Assembly: GCF_000972785.3 (NCBI RefSeq)
Contig: NZ_CP011253.3
Span: 186,001 to 250,000 of the forward strand
Direction: 5' to 3'
DNA length: 64,000 nt
Source of the DNA: Pandoraea oxalativorans
Lineage (GTDB): Bacteria > Pseudomonadota > Gammaproteobacteria > Burkholderiales > Burkholderiaceae
Shown: positions 19,868 to 29,150 of the stretch, one piece after another
Position numbering within the stretch: the first letter of the stretch is position 1
How the letters are laid out: each line of letters starts with the position of its first letter
The notes under the pieces: generated by a model
Database searches by the model: none
Told to the model about the DNA's origin: nothing
What the model saw: the letters and a program-made list of their open reading frames with translations, nothing else
Translations under genes and position numbers: made by a program

Positions 19868-21526
19868 ATGCGCACCGCCAACGACACACATGCAGCAACG
19901 GCCATAGGCGCCATCGAACATGTCGATGGCGCCTGGCTGTCAAGAAAATCAGTCGCGGTCAACGCGACGATCGCACTCCCCGAATTCTTCACGCGTCAGG
20001 TGCGCTTCGCTACCGGCGCGCCCCTGCCCATGTCGGTGCTGCTCGCGCAAGTGGCGCGCGGTCATGGTCTGACGATTCGCATGGCGTCCGATGTCGCCTG
20101 CGATGGCGGTGCGTCGGTCGGCGCTGGGCCGGGCGGTCGCGGCGGGGCCGCAGGCGCGACGCAGCGCTTTCGGATCAACTGTACCGAGAGTGGTGAGCCT
20201 GCGGTGCCGCTGCAATACCACGGCTCGCTGTCCGGGCTGCTCGACACCATCGCGCATCGATCCGGCACACACTGGTCTTATCGCGATGGCGTCGTGCAAT
20301 TCGCGCGCTACGTAACACGGACCTTCCAGATCAAGATGATGCCAGGCAGCTCAACGTACACGGCGTCGGTCGGCAAGGCGTCCAAGATGAAGGCGGATCG
20401 CGGCGCGTCCGGCGGCGGTGGCGGGACGTCGGCGGGCGGTGTCGATCTGAGTTTCAATGCCGACGCGAACGTCACGGTCGAATCGGAACTGGATTACTGG
20501 ACGGATCTCGTCAAAACCGTCACCGACATGCTCTCGCCGAGCGGACGCGTCACGCCGTCGGTCGTCACGAGTTCGCTCGTCGTCACGGATACGGCCGATA
20601 TCGTCGAGCGCGTGGCGCGATACGTCGAATCGGAGAATGCGGTGCTTGGCCGCCAGGTGAAGCTGCGCGTGCAGGTCTATTCCGTCACGCTCGACGAAAA
20701 CTCGGCGGCGGGCATCGACTGGGATCTCGTCTATCGATCTGCCAGCGGCTTCGTGGCGGGTCTGAGCGGCCCGGCGCTTGGCGGGGCGCTTATGACGCGC
20801 AAGGGCGGGCTGGGCATTCGCACGATTCCGAACGGTCGTCTGGCCGGGTCCAGCGCGTTCATCAAGGCGCTGAGCAAGCAGGGCCGCGTGAGTACGGTGA
20901 TCGACACGACGGTCGTCACGCTGAACAACCAGCCAGCGCCGGTGGCCGTCACTCAGAACCGGGGGTTCGTCGCGCAGACGAAGATGACGCCGGGCAATTA
21001 CGGCGGACAGGCCGTCGTGACGGCCGAGCAATCGGTCCTTACCACAGGCTTCGTCATGAACCTGTTGCCGACGTTGATGGATAACCGGAGCGTGATGCTC
21101 CAGGTGCAGATCGATATGTCGGACCTGAAGAAGCTCGACAAGATCAATCTGCGCACGGGGAAGGAAGCGCCGAGCGGCAGCGATGCGGGAGCATCCGGTA
21201 GCGGCAAAGGCCCGGGCGTGCGTGCGGGCATCGATGGCAAAGGGGCGAGTATCGATATCGGCGGCAAGGATGACGACCGTCGCCGTGACGACGACGGCCT
21301 CGGCGCGGGCACGTTCATGCAACTGCCGATCACGGCGTCCGTGCAGACCATGCAGCGCGCGTCGCTCAAGTCGGGCGATACGCTGGTGCTCAGTGGTTTC
21401 CGTCGCAAGGACGACAACACCGAGCGCGACGGCATCTTCAACTACGAAGGGGGCACGAAGGAAGCGAACCAACACGTGAACGAGGTCGTCATTATGATCT
21501 CGCCGGAACTGACCGAGGGCGTGTGA
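19868..21526 (+). CDS. pilN: PilN-type type IVb secretin, N-terminally truncated by an amber stop
   Basis: The 552-residue frame is the body of the outer-membrane secretin through which the pilus passes. It shows secretin N-domain features (SGRVTPSVVTSSLVVTDTAD around residue 220 and a long beta-rich core). It also shows the C-terminal barrel signatures GFVMNLLPTLMDNRSVMLQV and LKSGDTLVLSGFRRKD, ending VVIMISPELTEGV. Gly-rich stretches (about 75-95, 178-190) are probable linkers. It begins 12 nt after the TAG that ends the in-phase signal-peptide ORF, so if translation starts at this ATG the protein lacks a signal peptide and could not reach the outer membrane. Read-through or correction of the TAG would restore a lipoprotein of about 588 residues. 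pilO2 starts 1 nt after its stop. Confidence 0.85.
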   Translation: MRTANDTHAATAIGAIEHVDGAWLSRKSVAVNATIALPEFFTRQVRFATGAPLPMSVLLAQVARGHGLTIRMASDVACDGGASVGAGPGGRGGAAGATQRFRINCTESGEPAVPLQYHGSLSGLLDTIAHRSGTHWSYRDGVVQFARYVTRTFQIKMMPGSSTYTASVGKASKMKADRGASGGGGGTSAGGVDLSFNADANVTVESELDYWTDLVKTVTDMLSPSGRVTPSVVTSSLVVTDTADIVERVARYVESENAVLGRQVKLRVQVYSVTLDENSAAGIDWDLVYRSASGFVAGLSGPALGGALMTRKGGLGIRTIPNGRLAGSSAFIKALSKQGRVSTVIDTTVVTLNNQPAPVAVTQNRGFVAQTKMTPGNYGGQAVVTAEQSVLTTGFVMNLLPTLMDNRSVMLQVQIDMSDLKKLDKINLRTGKEAPSGSDAGASGSGKGPGVRAGIDGKGASIDIGGKDDDRRRDDDGLGAGTFMQLPITASVQTMQRASLKSGDTLVLSGFRRKDDNTERDGIFNYEGGTKEANQHVNEVVIMISPELTEGV

Positions 21527-21527
21527 G

Positions 21528-22898
21528 ATGGGACGCGCACTGTCCAACCACCTCGTGATCGGCGCGCAATGGGAGACGCTGATCGGTCTCGAAAAGGAGA
21601 TGGCCGAGATCCGCAGTCTCGCGCGCAGCCGCGACGCCTCGCACTTTACCGTCACCGATGACGGGGCAGGCACGCGCACCGTCGGGCTGGTCTCGCTGCC
21701 CGACGCGACGGATACGGGTGCCGCGACGCCCCGGTACGCGCTCGCGGCGGTGCTGCGCACGCTGGTCGACGGACCGAACGTCGCGTTCATGCACCCGGAC
21801 CCCGACGACCCCGCCAACGCGATGTTCGTGACGTTGCGCGACCATCGTCCCGAACTGGATCTGGAGGTCCCGGCGGCGCAGTTGAAGCATCGTCTCGATC
21901 AGTGGACGGCCGAGGTCGAAGGTCCGGTGAAAGTCGCCGGGGTGATGCGCACCGATCTGCCGCACGCCGACGTCATCCTCACGCTCGACGACATCGCCGC
22001 CGCTGCCGTTCGCGAGGCAACGCCGGAGACGCGCATCAAACCGGTGCGTCAGGCGCTCCCGGCTCGACAATTGAAAATCGCTGCTGCGGTGGTGACGCTG
22101 CTCGCGGTCATCGCTGGCGCAGCGTACGGCGGGTGGCAATGGTACGAGAGCATCCAGCGCGAAAAGCTCGCCGCGGCCAACCGCGTCGATCCTGTCGAGG
22201 CTTACAAGCGGGCGCTGACGCGGGCACTCGCCAACGAGTCGTTCTCGACCGGCGCATCCTATGCAAGGCATTTGCAGCGCGCGGTACAGCAACTGCCCGC
22301 GAATGCCGGTGGATGGCGACCGGCATCCATCGACTGCAAGGCAAGGACTTGCGAGATCGCGTGGCGGCGTCTCGAAGGCGGCACCTTCGACCTGTTGCTG
22401 TCACAACGTCCACAGGCGCAGATCGTCGATCTCGACCATGCGAAGGAGCGCTTCGTGCTGCCTGAGGACGATGCGACCTCGGCGAGCACGGTCGCCGCAT
22501 CGCTCGGTGCGGCCAAAAGCGAAGCGCGCACACCGGCAGGCACACCCGCCGTCGAAGCGCTCGAAGACGATGGCGATGCCCGCGTCGCCCCCATCCCGCG
22601 CAATCAGTTTCTTCGCACGGCAGGGGCGCGGCTGCAGGCGCTTGGCGACTACGGCATGGATATCGCGCTGACGATGCCAGAGCCGCTTGTGCCGGTGCCA
22701 CCGGGCGTAGCCTCGCGCAACGACATACCGCCGCCTATCTCGAAAGGCGAATGGAAGATGGCGGGCCATCTGGCGTTCTTCGACTCCGTCGCGGGCCTGA
22801 TGATGCGCGCGGGCAACATGTCCCTCGGCGAACTGAAGATTGTGATCGACGACGGCAAGCCCGTCTTCTCCGCACAAGGAACCTACTATGTTCACTAA
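21528..22898 (+). CDS. pilO2: PilO2-family pilus accessory protein
   Basis: The 456-residue protein has a soluble, probably cytoplasmic N-terminal half and one membrane segment (about 183-204). Its periplasmic C-terminal region contains a CKARTCEIAWRRLEGG segment near residue 270. This layout and the position between the secretin and PilP fit the PilO2 family of IncI-like and TCP-like systems, an inner-membrane alignment protein. It starts immediately after pilN and its last 11 bases overlap pilP, so translation is coupled. The family assignment is by architecture and synteny more than by motif. Confidence 0.75.
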   Translation: MGRALSNHLVIGAQWETLIGLEKEMAEIRSLARSRDASHFTVTDDGAGTRTVGLVSLPDATDTGAATPRYALAAVLRTLVDGPNVAFMHPDPDDPANAMFVTLRDHRPELDLEVPAAQLKHRLDQWTAEVEGPVKVAGVMRTDLPHADVILTLDDIAAAAVREATPETRIKPVRQALPARQLKIAAAVVTLLAVIAGAAYGGWQWYESIQREKLAAANRVDPVEAYKRALTRALANESFSTGASYARHLQRAVQQLPANAGGWRPASIDCKARTCEIAWRRLEGGTFDLLLSQRPQAQIVDLDHAKERFVLPEDDATSASTVAASLGAAKSEARTPAGTPAVEALEDDGDARVAPIPRNQFLRTAGARLQALGDYGMDIALTMPEPLVPVPPGVASRNDIPPPISKGEWKMAGHLAFFDSVAGLMMRAGNMSLGELKIVIDDGKPVFSAQGTYYVH

Positions 22899-23361
22899 GT
22901 TGCTCCGTGGCGCCGTGTGGGCGACGGCGACGCTGCTGTCGGCGAGTGTCCATGCCGAAGAGACGATCGACGCCTTCGCGCGGGCGCATCTGAAGGCATC
23001 GCAACAGGCGCAGGACGCCAAACAGGCGCAAGCCAAAGCACAGGCGGCGGGGGACGGGCAGACGCCAGCGTCCGCCAAACCCGCGCTGACCGATGCGCCG
23101 CCCGAACTGCTGTTTATCTACGGTGTGGAGAACGCCTCCGTCGCGTATCTGCGTGTGGAGGGCAAGTTCGGACGCAACGTGACGAAAGGCGACAAGGTCG
23201 GGCACTGGCAGGTCGTGCAGATCGGTGACGATTTCGTCGACATTCGACGCGGCGCACGGCAACAACGGCTGCTCCTACCCAACACCTTTGGCGCCGTGCC
23301 GTCGTCTTCCGCGCAAGCGAGTCAGCGCGTCCCGGGGCAAGCGCATGGCGACGATTACTGA
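22888..23361 (+). CDS. pilP: PilP-family type IVb pilus biogenesis protein
   Basis: The 157-residue product carries a signal peptide (cleavage after SVHA, about residue 23), an Ala/Gln/Lys-rich coiled-coil-like linker (25-65) and a small C-terminal domain with LLFIYGVENASVAYLRVEGK. That domain resembles the PilP domain of IncI-type pili, which joins the inner-membrane complex to the secretin. AAGGA stands about 9 nt before the ATG. It overlaps pilO2 at the front (11 nt) and pilQ at the back (17 nt). Confidence 0.75.
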   Translation: MFTKLLRGAVWATATLLSASVHAEETIDAFARAHLKASQQAQDAKQAQAKAQAAGDGQTPASAKPALTDAPPELLFIYGVENASVAYLRVEGKFGRNVTKGDKVGHWQVVQIGDDFVDIRRGARQQRLLLPNTFGAVPSSSAQASQRVPGQAHGDDY

Positions 23362-25078
23362 ACGGCTGCGCGCCACGCTGGCGCACCTCGGACGACGCGG
23401 GCACACGCGCGCCGTCGTCCGCCCTATCGCCGATCTGCGCGAGTCCGACATTCAGGCGTTCGGCTGGCGACAGGACCTCGGCATCACGCTCGCGGGCGCC
23501 GAACACGGCGCGCTGGTGCTCGTTGCGATGAAACCCCGCCTGTACCTCGTACTGCTGGAGAACAACACGTTCGTGCGCATGCAGGGCTCCGATTTGCTCG
23601 AACGCTTCGACCGTGCCGTGCGCGCCAAGCACCGGCTGGATCTCGAAGGCATCTACGTCGGCACGACAGAAGAAATCCTGCTGATGCAGTCGCGCCTTCA
23701 GCAGCAAGGAGACGACGGTAGCCAGATGGGGGAGCAGCGGACCGGTGCGTATCGTAATTTCGATCTGATCATCGAGCGTGCGGTGGAAGCCGGGGCGTCG
23801 GATATCCATTTCGAGTTTCGTGAGGGACGTCACGTTCAGGTGCGCATGCGCATTCACGGCAAGCTGCGCATGTCGGCGGAGAGCGATCGTCTCGCCCGCG
23901 ACTATCACGCCATGCTCGATGCCGTCTCGGCCGCGTATAACTCGCGCGCCGATCCGAGCAGCCGCAGCCATAATCACTTCGACGACGCACAACACCAAAG
24001 CTGCTCGATTCCGTTGACGATCCGTCAGCGCAAATACCAGTTGCGTTTCCAGAGTGTGAAGGAGAATCGCGGGGTGGACGTGGTGTTGCGTCTGCTGATC
24101 AACGAAGCGACGGACGGCGATGTCCTCACGCTCACCCAGCTCGGCTATGCCGACGATCAGATCGAGATTCTGGAAGACGCCGTGCACCGCAGCCCGGGTC
24201 TTACGATCATCGCGGGCGAAACCGGCTCCGGCAAATCCACGACGCTGCGCACGCTGATGACCTACGAGCGCGATTCGGGCAAGAAATTCTTCTCCATCGA
24301 AGATCCCGTCGAGTACATCCAGCCGCATATGACGCAGATCCCGATTCAGCGACGCGCGGAAGACGGCCCGGGAGAATCGCCCTTCGGCGCGGCAGCCAAG
24401 GTCTTGCTGCGCGGCGACCCCGACAAACTGATGCCGGGCGAGATCCGTGATGCGGAGACCGGCTCGTTCGCCAAGTCGATGACGGAGACGGGCCACCAGG
24501 TGTTGTCGACGGTGCACGCGTCGAGCGCGTTCGGCATCGTGTCCCGGTTGGTCAGCGACGAAATCGGCATGCCGCTCTCGGCCGTCGCCTCGCCCAATTT
24601 CCTCACGGCCATCGTCTATCAGAAGCTCATCCCGGTCCTGTGTGCGCACTGCAAGCGTGCCGCGCCGGACGCGCCGGACGTCATCGACGCGGCCACGTTG
24701 TCGGTGATCGGCGCGCTCGGCATCGACGCGTCGAAGGTTTGCGTCGAAGGGCCGGGTTGCGAGCGATGTTCCGGTCGCGGCACGAGCGGGCAGACCGTCG
24801 TGGCCGAAGTGTGCGAGCTGACCGACGAGTTGCTGGACCTGCTGCGCGAGGGGCATTACTGGGACGCCGAGCGTCACTGGCGTGCGCGCCACGATGGCGA
24901 CCTGACCAGTCCGCACATGACCGGCAAGTCCGCGATGGAACATGCCATCTACAAGATGTCGCAGGGACTGGTCGACCCGCACGATATCGAAGCCGCGTTC
25001 TGCAAACTCAAGAAATTCCATTTCCGTCAGTCGACGTCGTTGAGCGCCGCTTCGACACGGCGTCTCGCCAGTGTGTGA
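23345..25078 (+). CDS. pilQ: PilQ-type pilus assembly ATPase (GspE/PilB superfamily)
   Basis: This hexameric cytoplasmic motor powers pilus extension. The 577 residues include an N-terminal domain (1-135) and the secretion-ATPase core with Walker A GETGSGKST (291-299). Also present are an Asp box (FSIEDPVEYIQ, about 316-326), a Walker-B-type region LRGDPDKLMPGEIRD (355-369) and a His box TGHQVLSTVH (382-391). A tetracysteine zinc motif (CAHC, later CERC) follows. ATG 23345 overlaps the end of pilP; the frame extends upstream to 23225 but inside pilP. No second ATPase of the PilT type is present, so retraction may rely on this motor or be absent. Note the IncI name pilQ here means the ATPase, not the secretin. 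Confidence 0.92.
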   Translation: MATITERLRATLAHLGRRGHTRAVVRPIADLRESDIQAFGWRQDLGITLAGAEHGALVLVAMKPRLYLVLLENNTFVRMQGSDLLERFDRAVRAKHRLDLEGIYVGTTEEILLMQSRLQQQGDDGSQMGEQRTGAYRNFDLIIERAVEAGASDIHFEFREGRHVQVRMRIHGKLRMSAESDRLARDYHAMLDAVSAAYNSRADPSSRSHNHFDDAQHQSCSIPLTIRQRKYQLRFQSVKENRGVDVVLRLLINEATDGDVLTLTQLGYADDQIEILEDAVHRSPGLTIIAGETGSGKSTTLRTLMTYERDSGKKFFSIEDPVEYIQPHMTQIPIQRRAEDGPGESPFGAAAKVLLRGDPDKLMPGEIRDAETGSFAKSMTETGHQVLSTVHASSAFGIVSRLVSDEIGMPLSAVASPNFLTAIVYQKLIPVLCAHCKRAAPDAPDVIDAATLSVIGALGIDASKVCVEGPGCERCSGRGTSGQTVVAEVCELTDELLDLLREGHYWDAERHWRARHDGDLTSPHMTGKSAMEHAIYKMSQGLVDPHDIEAAFCKLKKFHFRQSTSLSAASTRRLASV

Positions 25079-25139
25079 CGACGCGCTGCATGCGTCGATG
25101 TCGGCGTAATTCCCCCACGGATATTCAGCACCGAATGCC

Positions 25140-26231
25140 ATGATCGAAGCCGCTAACCGTCTGCTCGCCAAGCTCTCGCCCGCGCGCGACCCCTATCCCG
25201 GCCTGACGAAGGCCAAGCGCCAGTTCCGCAAGTCCCGCGCCAAGTTCTACAGCGACTTTGCCGACGCCATCGAAGACGGCGCGAACCCGTTCGAACTGTT
25301 CTCGCGCCGCTACGCGCGGGCGAAGGAGCGTCGCAATCCGATGGCGCCGTTGTACGCCGTGTGGCGCGACCGGGCCAGCTCGCAGAACCTGCAAAAGTCG
25401 TGGGCGGGCACGATTCCCGAGGAAGACCTCGTCGTGATCGCGGCAGGCGAGAAGGGCGATCTGCCGGGCACGCTGCGCTTTCTCGCGCGCGTCGTCACGC
25501 TCCAGCAGCAAACGCGCGCGGCCATCGCGGGCGCGGTGGCGTTGCCGATCTTCATGTCGGTACTGCTCGCGGCGATTCAGTGGGGCGTGGCCTACGGCAT
25601 GATGCCGATCATGACGGAGATCATGCCGCCGGAGAAATTCCCGCTGGTCGGCGCGGGCCTCTATGCGATGTCCAGCTTTGTCGCGAACTGGTGGCCCCTC
25701 CTCTATGGCCTGCCGTTCGCGCTCGTCATGCTGATGTCGTTCTCGTTCAGCCGATGGACGGGACCGCTGCGTCGTCGCTTCGATAACTTCGGCCCCTACG
25801 CCGTGTATCGCGACGTGCGCGCAGGTGAGTTTCTCGTGGCGCTCGCCGCGCTCACCGGTGCGAAGACGTCCGTGTTCGACGCCGTTTCGCTGCTGCTGAC
25901 GCGGGCGTCGCCCTGGCTGCGGTGGCATCTGCTGCGCATGCGGGCCTCGCTCAAGAGCGAGCGCAGCATGATCAAGGCGATGGATACGGGCATTTTCAAC
26001 GAGGAGGTGTTCGATCGGCTTGTCGAGTACTCGGGGCGGACCAACTTCGACGCAGGTATTCGCAAAATCGGGTTGATGACCATCGAAGAGGTCGCGGAAC
26101 GCATCAAGGTCCGCTCGGCCACGTTACGCTCCGTGCTTCTCGCACTCGTCGGCCTGACGATCATCTTCACCGTGGGCGGCATGTTGCAGATCGGCCATGC
26201 GGCAGGCGAGTACGCCAAATCGATGTTCTGA
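25140..26231 (+). CDS. pilR: PilR-type inner-membrane platform protein (GspF/PilC family)
   Basis: The 363-residue protein is the polytopic platform on which the ATPase acts. It has a soluble N-terminal T2SSF domain (with EEDLVVIAAGEKGDLPGTL at about 95-113) and membrane segments near 135-155 and 185-205. A second T2SSF-like domain and a C-terminal membrane segment (VLLALVGLTIIFTVGGML, about 331-348) follow. It starts 61 nt after pilQ and ends 2 nt before the prepilin-peptidase ATG. Length and order match IncI PilR. Confidence 0.9.
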   Translation: MIEAANRLLAKLSPARDPYPGLTKAKRQFRKSRAKFYSDFADAIEDGANPFELFSRRYARAKERRNPMAPLYAVWRDRASSQNLQKSWAGTIPEEDLVVIAAGEKGDLPGTLRFLARVVTLQQQTRAAIAGAVALPIFMSVLLAAIQWGVAYGMMPIMTEIMPPEKFPLVGAGLYAMSSFVANWWPLLYGLPFALVMLMSFSFSRWTGPLRRRFDNFGPYAVYRDVRAGEFLVALAALTGAKTSVFDAVSLLLTRASPWLRWHLLRMRASLKSERSMIKAMDTGIFNEEVFDRLVEYSGRTNFDAGIRKIGLMTIEEVAERIKVRSATLRSVLLALVGLTIIFTVGGMLQIGHAAGEYAKSMF

Positions 26232-26233
26232 CG

Positions 26234-27124
26234 ATGGTCACTCTTTTCGAATTTCTGTGGCGCGAATTTCAGGCGCTGCCGCGTGAAGCGGTCGCTGCGG
26301 CGATGGCCGTACTCGGGCTGTTTGCGGGCAGCTTTCTGAACGTTGTCGTCTACCGGCTGCCGCGCATGCTGGAGACGCAGTGGGCGGGCGAAGTCGCGGC
26401 GTGGTCCGGACAGATTCCGCCGGTGACGCCGGTCTTCAATCTCGCATGGCCGCCGTCGCGCTGCCCGCATTGCGAGTCGCGCATTGCGGCACGTCACAAC
26501 TTCCCGGTCGTAAGCTACCTGTGGCTGCGCGGGCGATGCGCCGATTGCGGTACACGGATTGCGCTGCGCTATCCCCTCGTCGAAATCGCTGTCGGCGTGC
26601 TGTTCGCCGCGATGGCGTGGACGTTCGTGCCGTCGAAGCAATACGCTGCGATGCTCGTGTGGAGCGGTTTCGGTGCGACGTCGCTGGCGCTCGCCCTCAT
26701 CGACATCGAGACGCGATTGCTGCCGGACTTGCTCACGTTGCCGTTGTTATGGGCGGGGCTGTTGTGCAGCGTGATGGGCGTGACGGTGCCCGTCGACGAA
26801 GCGGTGTTGGGGGCCACGCTCGGGTACGTCGTGATGTGGACCATCGGATCGGTGTACCGCGCGCTGACGCACCACGAGGGCCTCGGCGGCGGCGACGCCA
26901 AGCTCGTCGCCGCCTGTGGTGCGTGGCTCGGATGGATCGGCGTGCCGCTGACGCTCGCCTTCGGCGCGATGGCTGCGACGCTGGCGTTCGCCGCCTATGG
27001 GCTGGTGCGCGGGCGCGTGCTGCGCGAGCCGATGCCGTTCGGCCCCTGGCTCGTGCTCGGCGCGTTGGCAAGCGCGCTGTGGGGCGAGCCGTTCCTAGAC
27101 CTGTGGCTGCGCACGAGCGGCTAA
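26234..27124 (+). CDS. Type IV prepilin peptidase (A24 family, with Zn-binding N-terminal domain)
   Basis: This membrane aspartyl protease cleaves the PilS leader and may N-methylate the new N-terminus. The 296 residues contain the N-terminal domain with two CxxC pairs (77/80 and 102/105), typical of PilD-like bifunctional enzymes, and about seven membrane segments. Active-site aspartates lie in the LIDIETRLLPD region (157-165) and in GLGGGDAKL (Asp221). It is the last gene of the locus. Its final 30 bases overlap the end of the convergent GMC oxidoreductase gene. The equivalent IncI enzyme, PilU, lacks the cysteine domain, so this one looks more chromosomal in type. Confidence 0.92.
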   Translation: MVTLFEFLWREFQALPREAVAAAMAVLGLFAGSFLNVVVYRLPRMLETQWAGEVAAWSGQIPPVTPVFNLAWPPSRCPHCESRIAARHNFPVVSYLWLRGRCADCGTRIALRYPLVEIAVGVLFAAMAWTFVPSKQYAAMLVWSGFGATSLALALIDIETRLLPDLLTLPLLWAGLLCSVMGVTVPVDEAVLGATLGYVVMWTIGSVYRALTHHEGLGGGDAKLVAACGAWLGWIGVPLTLAFGAMAATLAFAAYGLVRGRVLREPMPFGPWLVLGALASALWGEPFLDLWLRTSG

Positions 27125-28828
27125 TGGGGTGGAAGCGCTCATCGTTTCGACGTCGGATGCGCCGTCGAGCGAGACATCGGCAACGGCACGGGCATCGCCA
27201 CGCGCGTTGACGGTCTCCCCTGCACCCTGATGCCACGCCCGTGCACTCACTAACATCATGTCCGCGGCCTTCTCCCCGATCATCATCGACGGGGCGTTGG
27301 TGTTGCCACCGATGAGCGTCGGCATGATCGACGCGTCGACCACACGCAAGCCTTCTACGCCACGCACCTTCAGTTCCGTGTCGACGACCGACGCCGCGTC
27401 GCCGCCCATCCGGCAAGTGCCGACGGGGTGATAGATGGTGTCGGCACGCGCACGGATCAACGCCGTCAGCGCTTCGTCCGACACCACGCCCCGGCTGTGC
27501 AATTCCTCGCCGCCGAACTTCGCGAGCGACGGTGCCGCGAGAATGCGCCGAATCACACGCGCCCCGCGCAGCAGCGTGTCGACATCTTCCTGCGCCGTCA
27601 GAAACGCCGGGTCGATGTGCGGCGCGTCGCGCATATCGGCAGACGCCAGCGTGACGCGTCCGCGGCTCTTCGGCCGAAGCACGCACGCATGCAACGACAG
27701 ACCGCGCCGCAGATGCAGACGCCGGTTGTGGTTGTCGCAAATCCCCACGAGAAAGTGCATCTGCAAGTCGGGCCGCGCCAGCGACGGGTCGCTTTTCAGA
27801 AAGCCACCGGCTTCCGCCACGTTGCTCGCGAACAGCCCGCGCCGGTCGCGCAGGTATTCCATCCCTTGCGTGAGCAGATGCCAAAGCCCTGCGGGTGTGT
27901 AGCCGACGAGATCGCGATGCGCGATGTACTTGTTGACGATGAAGTCGATGTGATCCTGCAAGTTTTCGCCCACACCGGGTGCCTCCACCCGCACGTCCAG
28001 GCCATGCGCGCGAAGCTGATCGGCCGGACCGATACCCGAGCACATCAGCAACTGGGGGGAGTTGAACGCGCCTGCGCTCAGCACGACTTCGGCGCGCGCA
28101 TGAATCGTTTGCACGGTGCCTTGCCGTTGCAGCTTGATGCCCGTCGCGCGCTTGCCGTCGAACACGATGCGCTGCACCAGCGCGTCGGTGATCACATGCA
28201 GGTTGTTACGCGTCTTGCCGTGCAAATAAGCGCGCGCGGCGTTCCATCGCTCACCGTCCTTCTGCGTGACCTGATAGATGCCCGCGCCTTCGTAATGCTC
28301 GCCATTGAAGTCGTCGCTGACGGGGAATCCGGCTTCGCGCGCGGCGTCGACATAGTGTTGCGAGAACGGATTGACGGTGCGCAGATCGGCGACGTTGAGA
28401 GGGCCGCCTGCACCATGCCATGCGTTCGCGCCACGCTCGTTGTTCTCGCTGCGACGGAAGTAGGGCAGCACGTCGTCCCACGCCCAGCCGGTGCAGCCCG
28501 CTTGCGCCCAGTCGTTGTAATCGTCCGGATGCCCGCGCGTGTAGATCATTGCGTTGATCGAGCTGGAGCCGCCGAGACCGCGCCCGCGTGGCTGATAACC
28601 CTGACGTCCCGCCAGTCCCGCCTGCGGTGTGGTGCGATAGCCGTAGTTGCGGCGCGACGCGAACGGCACGAGTGCTGCCAGGCCGAGCGGCAGACGCACG
28701 AGAAAGCTGTTATCCGGCGGCCCGGCTTCGACGAGTGCGATGGTGCGGTCCGGCAAGCCGTCCGCCAGACGCGCCGCGAGTGCGCAACCGGCCGACCCGC
28801 CGCCGACAATGACGTAGTCATAGTCCAT
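27095..28828 (-). CDS. GMC-family FAD-dependent alcohol (choline-like) dehydrogenase
   Basis: The 577-residue flavoprotein oxidises an alcohol to an aldehyde; family members include BetA and AlkJ. It has the N-terminal dinucleotide fold VIVGGGSAGCALA, the first GMC signature around GRGLGGSSSINAM (residues 82-94) and the second around SAGAFNSPQLLMCSGIGP. The C-terminal catalytic His/Asn pair is in YHPVGTCRMG and GGNTNAPSM. GGGAGGA precedes the ATG at 28828 by 8 nt; an extension to 28861 is unneeded. The last ~40 residues are a variable tail, and the gene end overlaps the prepilin peptidase by 30 nt. Substrate is not determinable; the nearby aldehyde dehydrogenase is divergent, not co-operonic. 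Confidence 0.88.
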   Translation of the reverse strand: MDYDYVIVGGGSAGCALAARLADGLPDRTIALVEAGPPDNSFLVRLPLGLAALVPFASRRNYGYRTTPQAGLAGRQGYQPRGRGLGGSSSINAMIYTRGHPDDYNDWAQAGCTGWAWDDVLPYFRRSENNERGANAWHGAGGPLNVADLRTVNPFSQHYVDAAREAGFPVSDDFNGEHYEGAGIYQVTQKDGERWNAARAYLHGKTRNNLHVITDALVQRIVFDGKRATGIKLQRQGTVQTIHARAEVVLSAGAFNSPQLLMCSGIGPADQLRAHGLDVRVEAPGVGENLQDHIDFIVNKYIAHRDLVGYTPAGLWHLLTQGMEYLRDRRGLFASNVAEAGGFLKSDPSLARPDLQMHFLVGICDNHNRRLHLRRGLSLHACVLRPKSRGRVTLASADMRDAPHIDPAFLTAQEDVDTLLRGARVIRRILAAPSLAKFGGEELHSRGVVSDEALTALIRARADTIYHPVGTCRMGGDAASVVDTELKVRGVEGLRVVDASIMPTLIGGNTNAPSMMIGEKAADMMLVSARAWHQGAGETVNARGDARAVADVSLDGASDVETMSASTPLAARAQPQV

Positions 28829-29150
28829 GCTGTCATCCTCCCTTGGATGGCACTGCTTCAACTTTGTCGTTGAATGCGTTCGCTGCTGCTTGTGCTGCTC
28901 GTTCTTATGATGCTTTGCGATGCCTGTGTCGCATGTGTGGTTCGCTGCTTGCGCCGATCTCTGAGGCGTCTCGTCGACGTCACCTTACAGCGGCACTCAT
29001 TGTAGGCAGACAATGCGTGTGCCCGGGGGGGGAAGTGAAGCATTCCTCTAATTTGCGCGAGCACGAGGGCTTAACCGCTATGATGAAATGATCGACTTGA
29101 AGTGACCGTCCCATGCAGGGCATTCGGGATGATGCGCAAGGGAGACACGG
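28829..29150. other. 322-nt divergent intergenic region (GMC gene / aidB-like gene)
   Basis: No gene is evident. It should contain promoters for both flanking genes; a TATGAT (about 29080) is the best -10 match for the plus strand but has no well-spaced -35. A run of eight G lies at 29025-29032. Confidence 0.45.

Noticed and set aside
24000..27124. A shufflon or pilV recombination cassette
   Set aside because: No inverted sfx-like repeats, pilV or recombinase gene is present near the pilus locus; the only recombinase in the window is XerC.
29025..29032. G8 run as a phase-variation switch upstream of the aidB-like gene
   Set aside because: It lies more than 100 nt before the start and outside any recognised promoter spacing; a single run of eight is weak evidence in GC-rich DNA.
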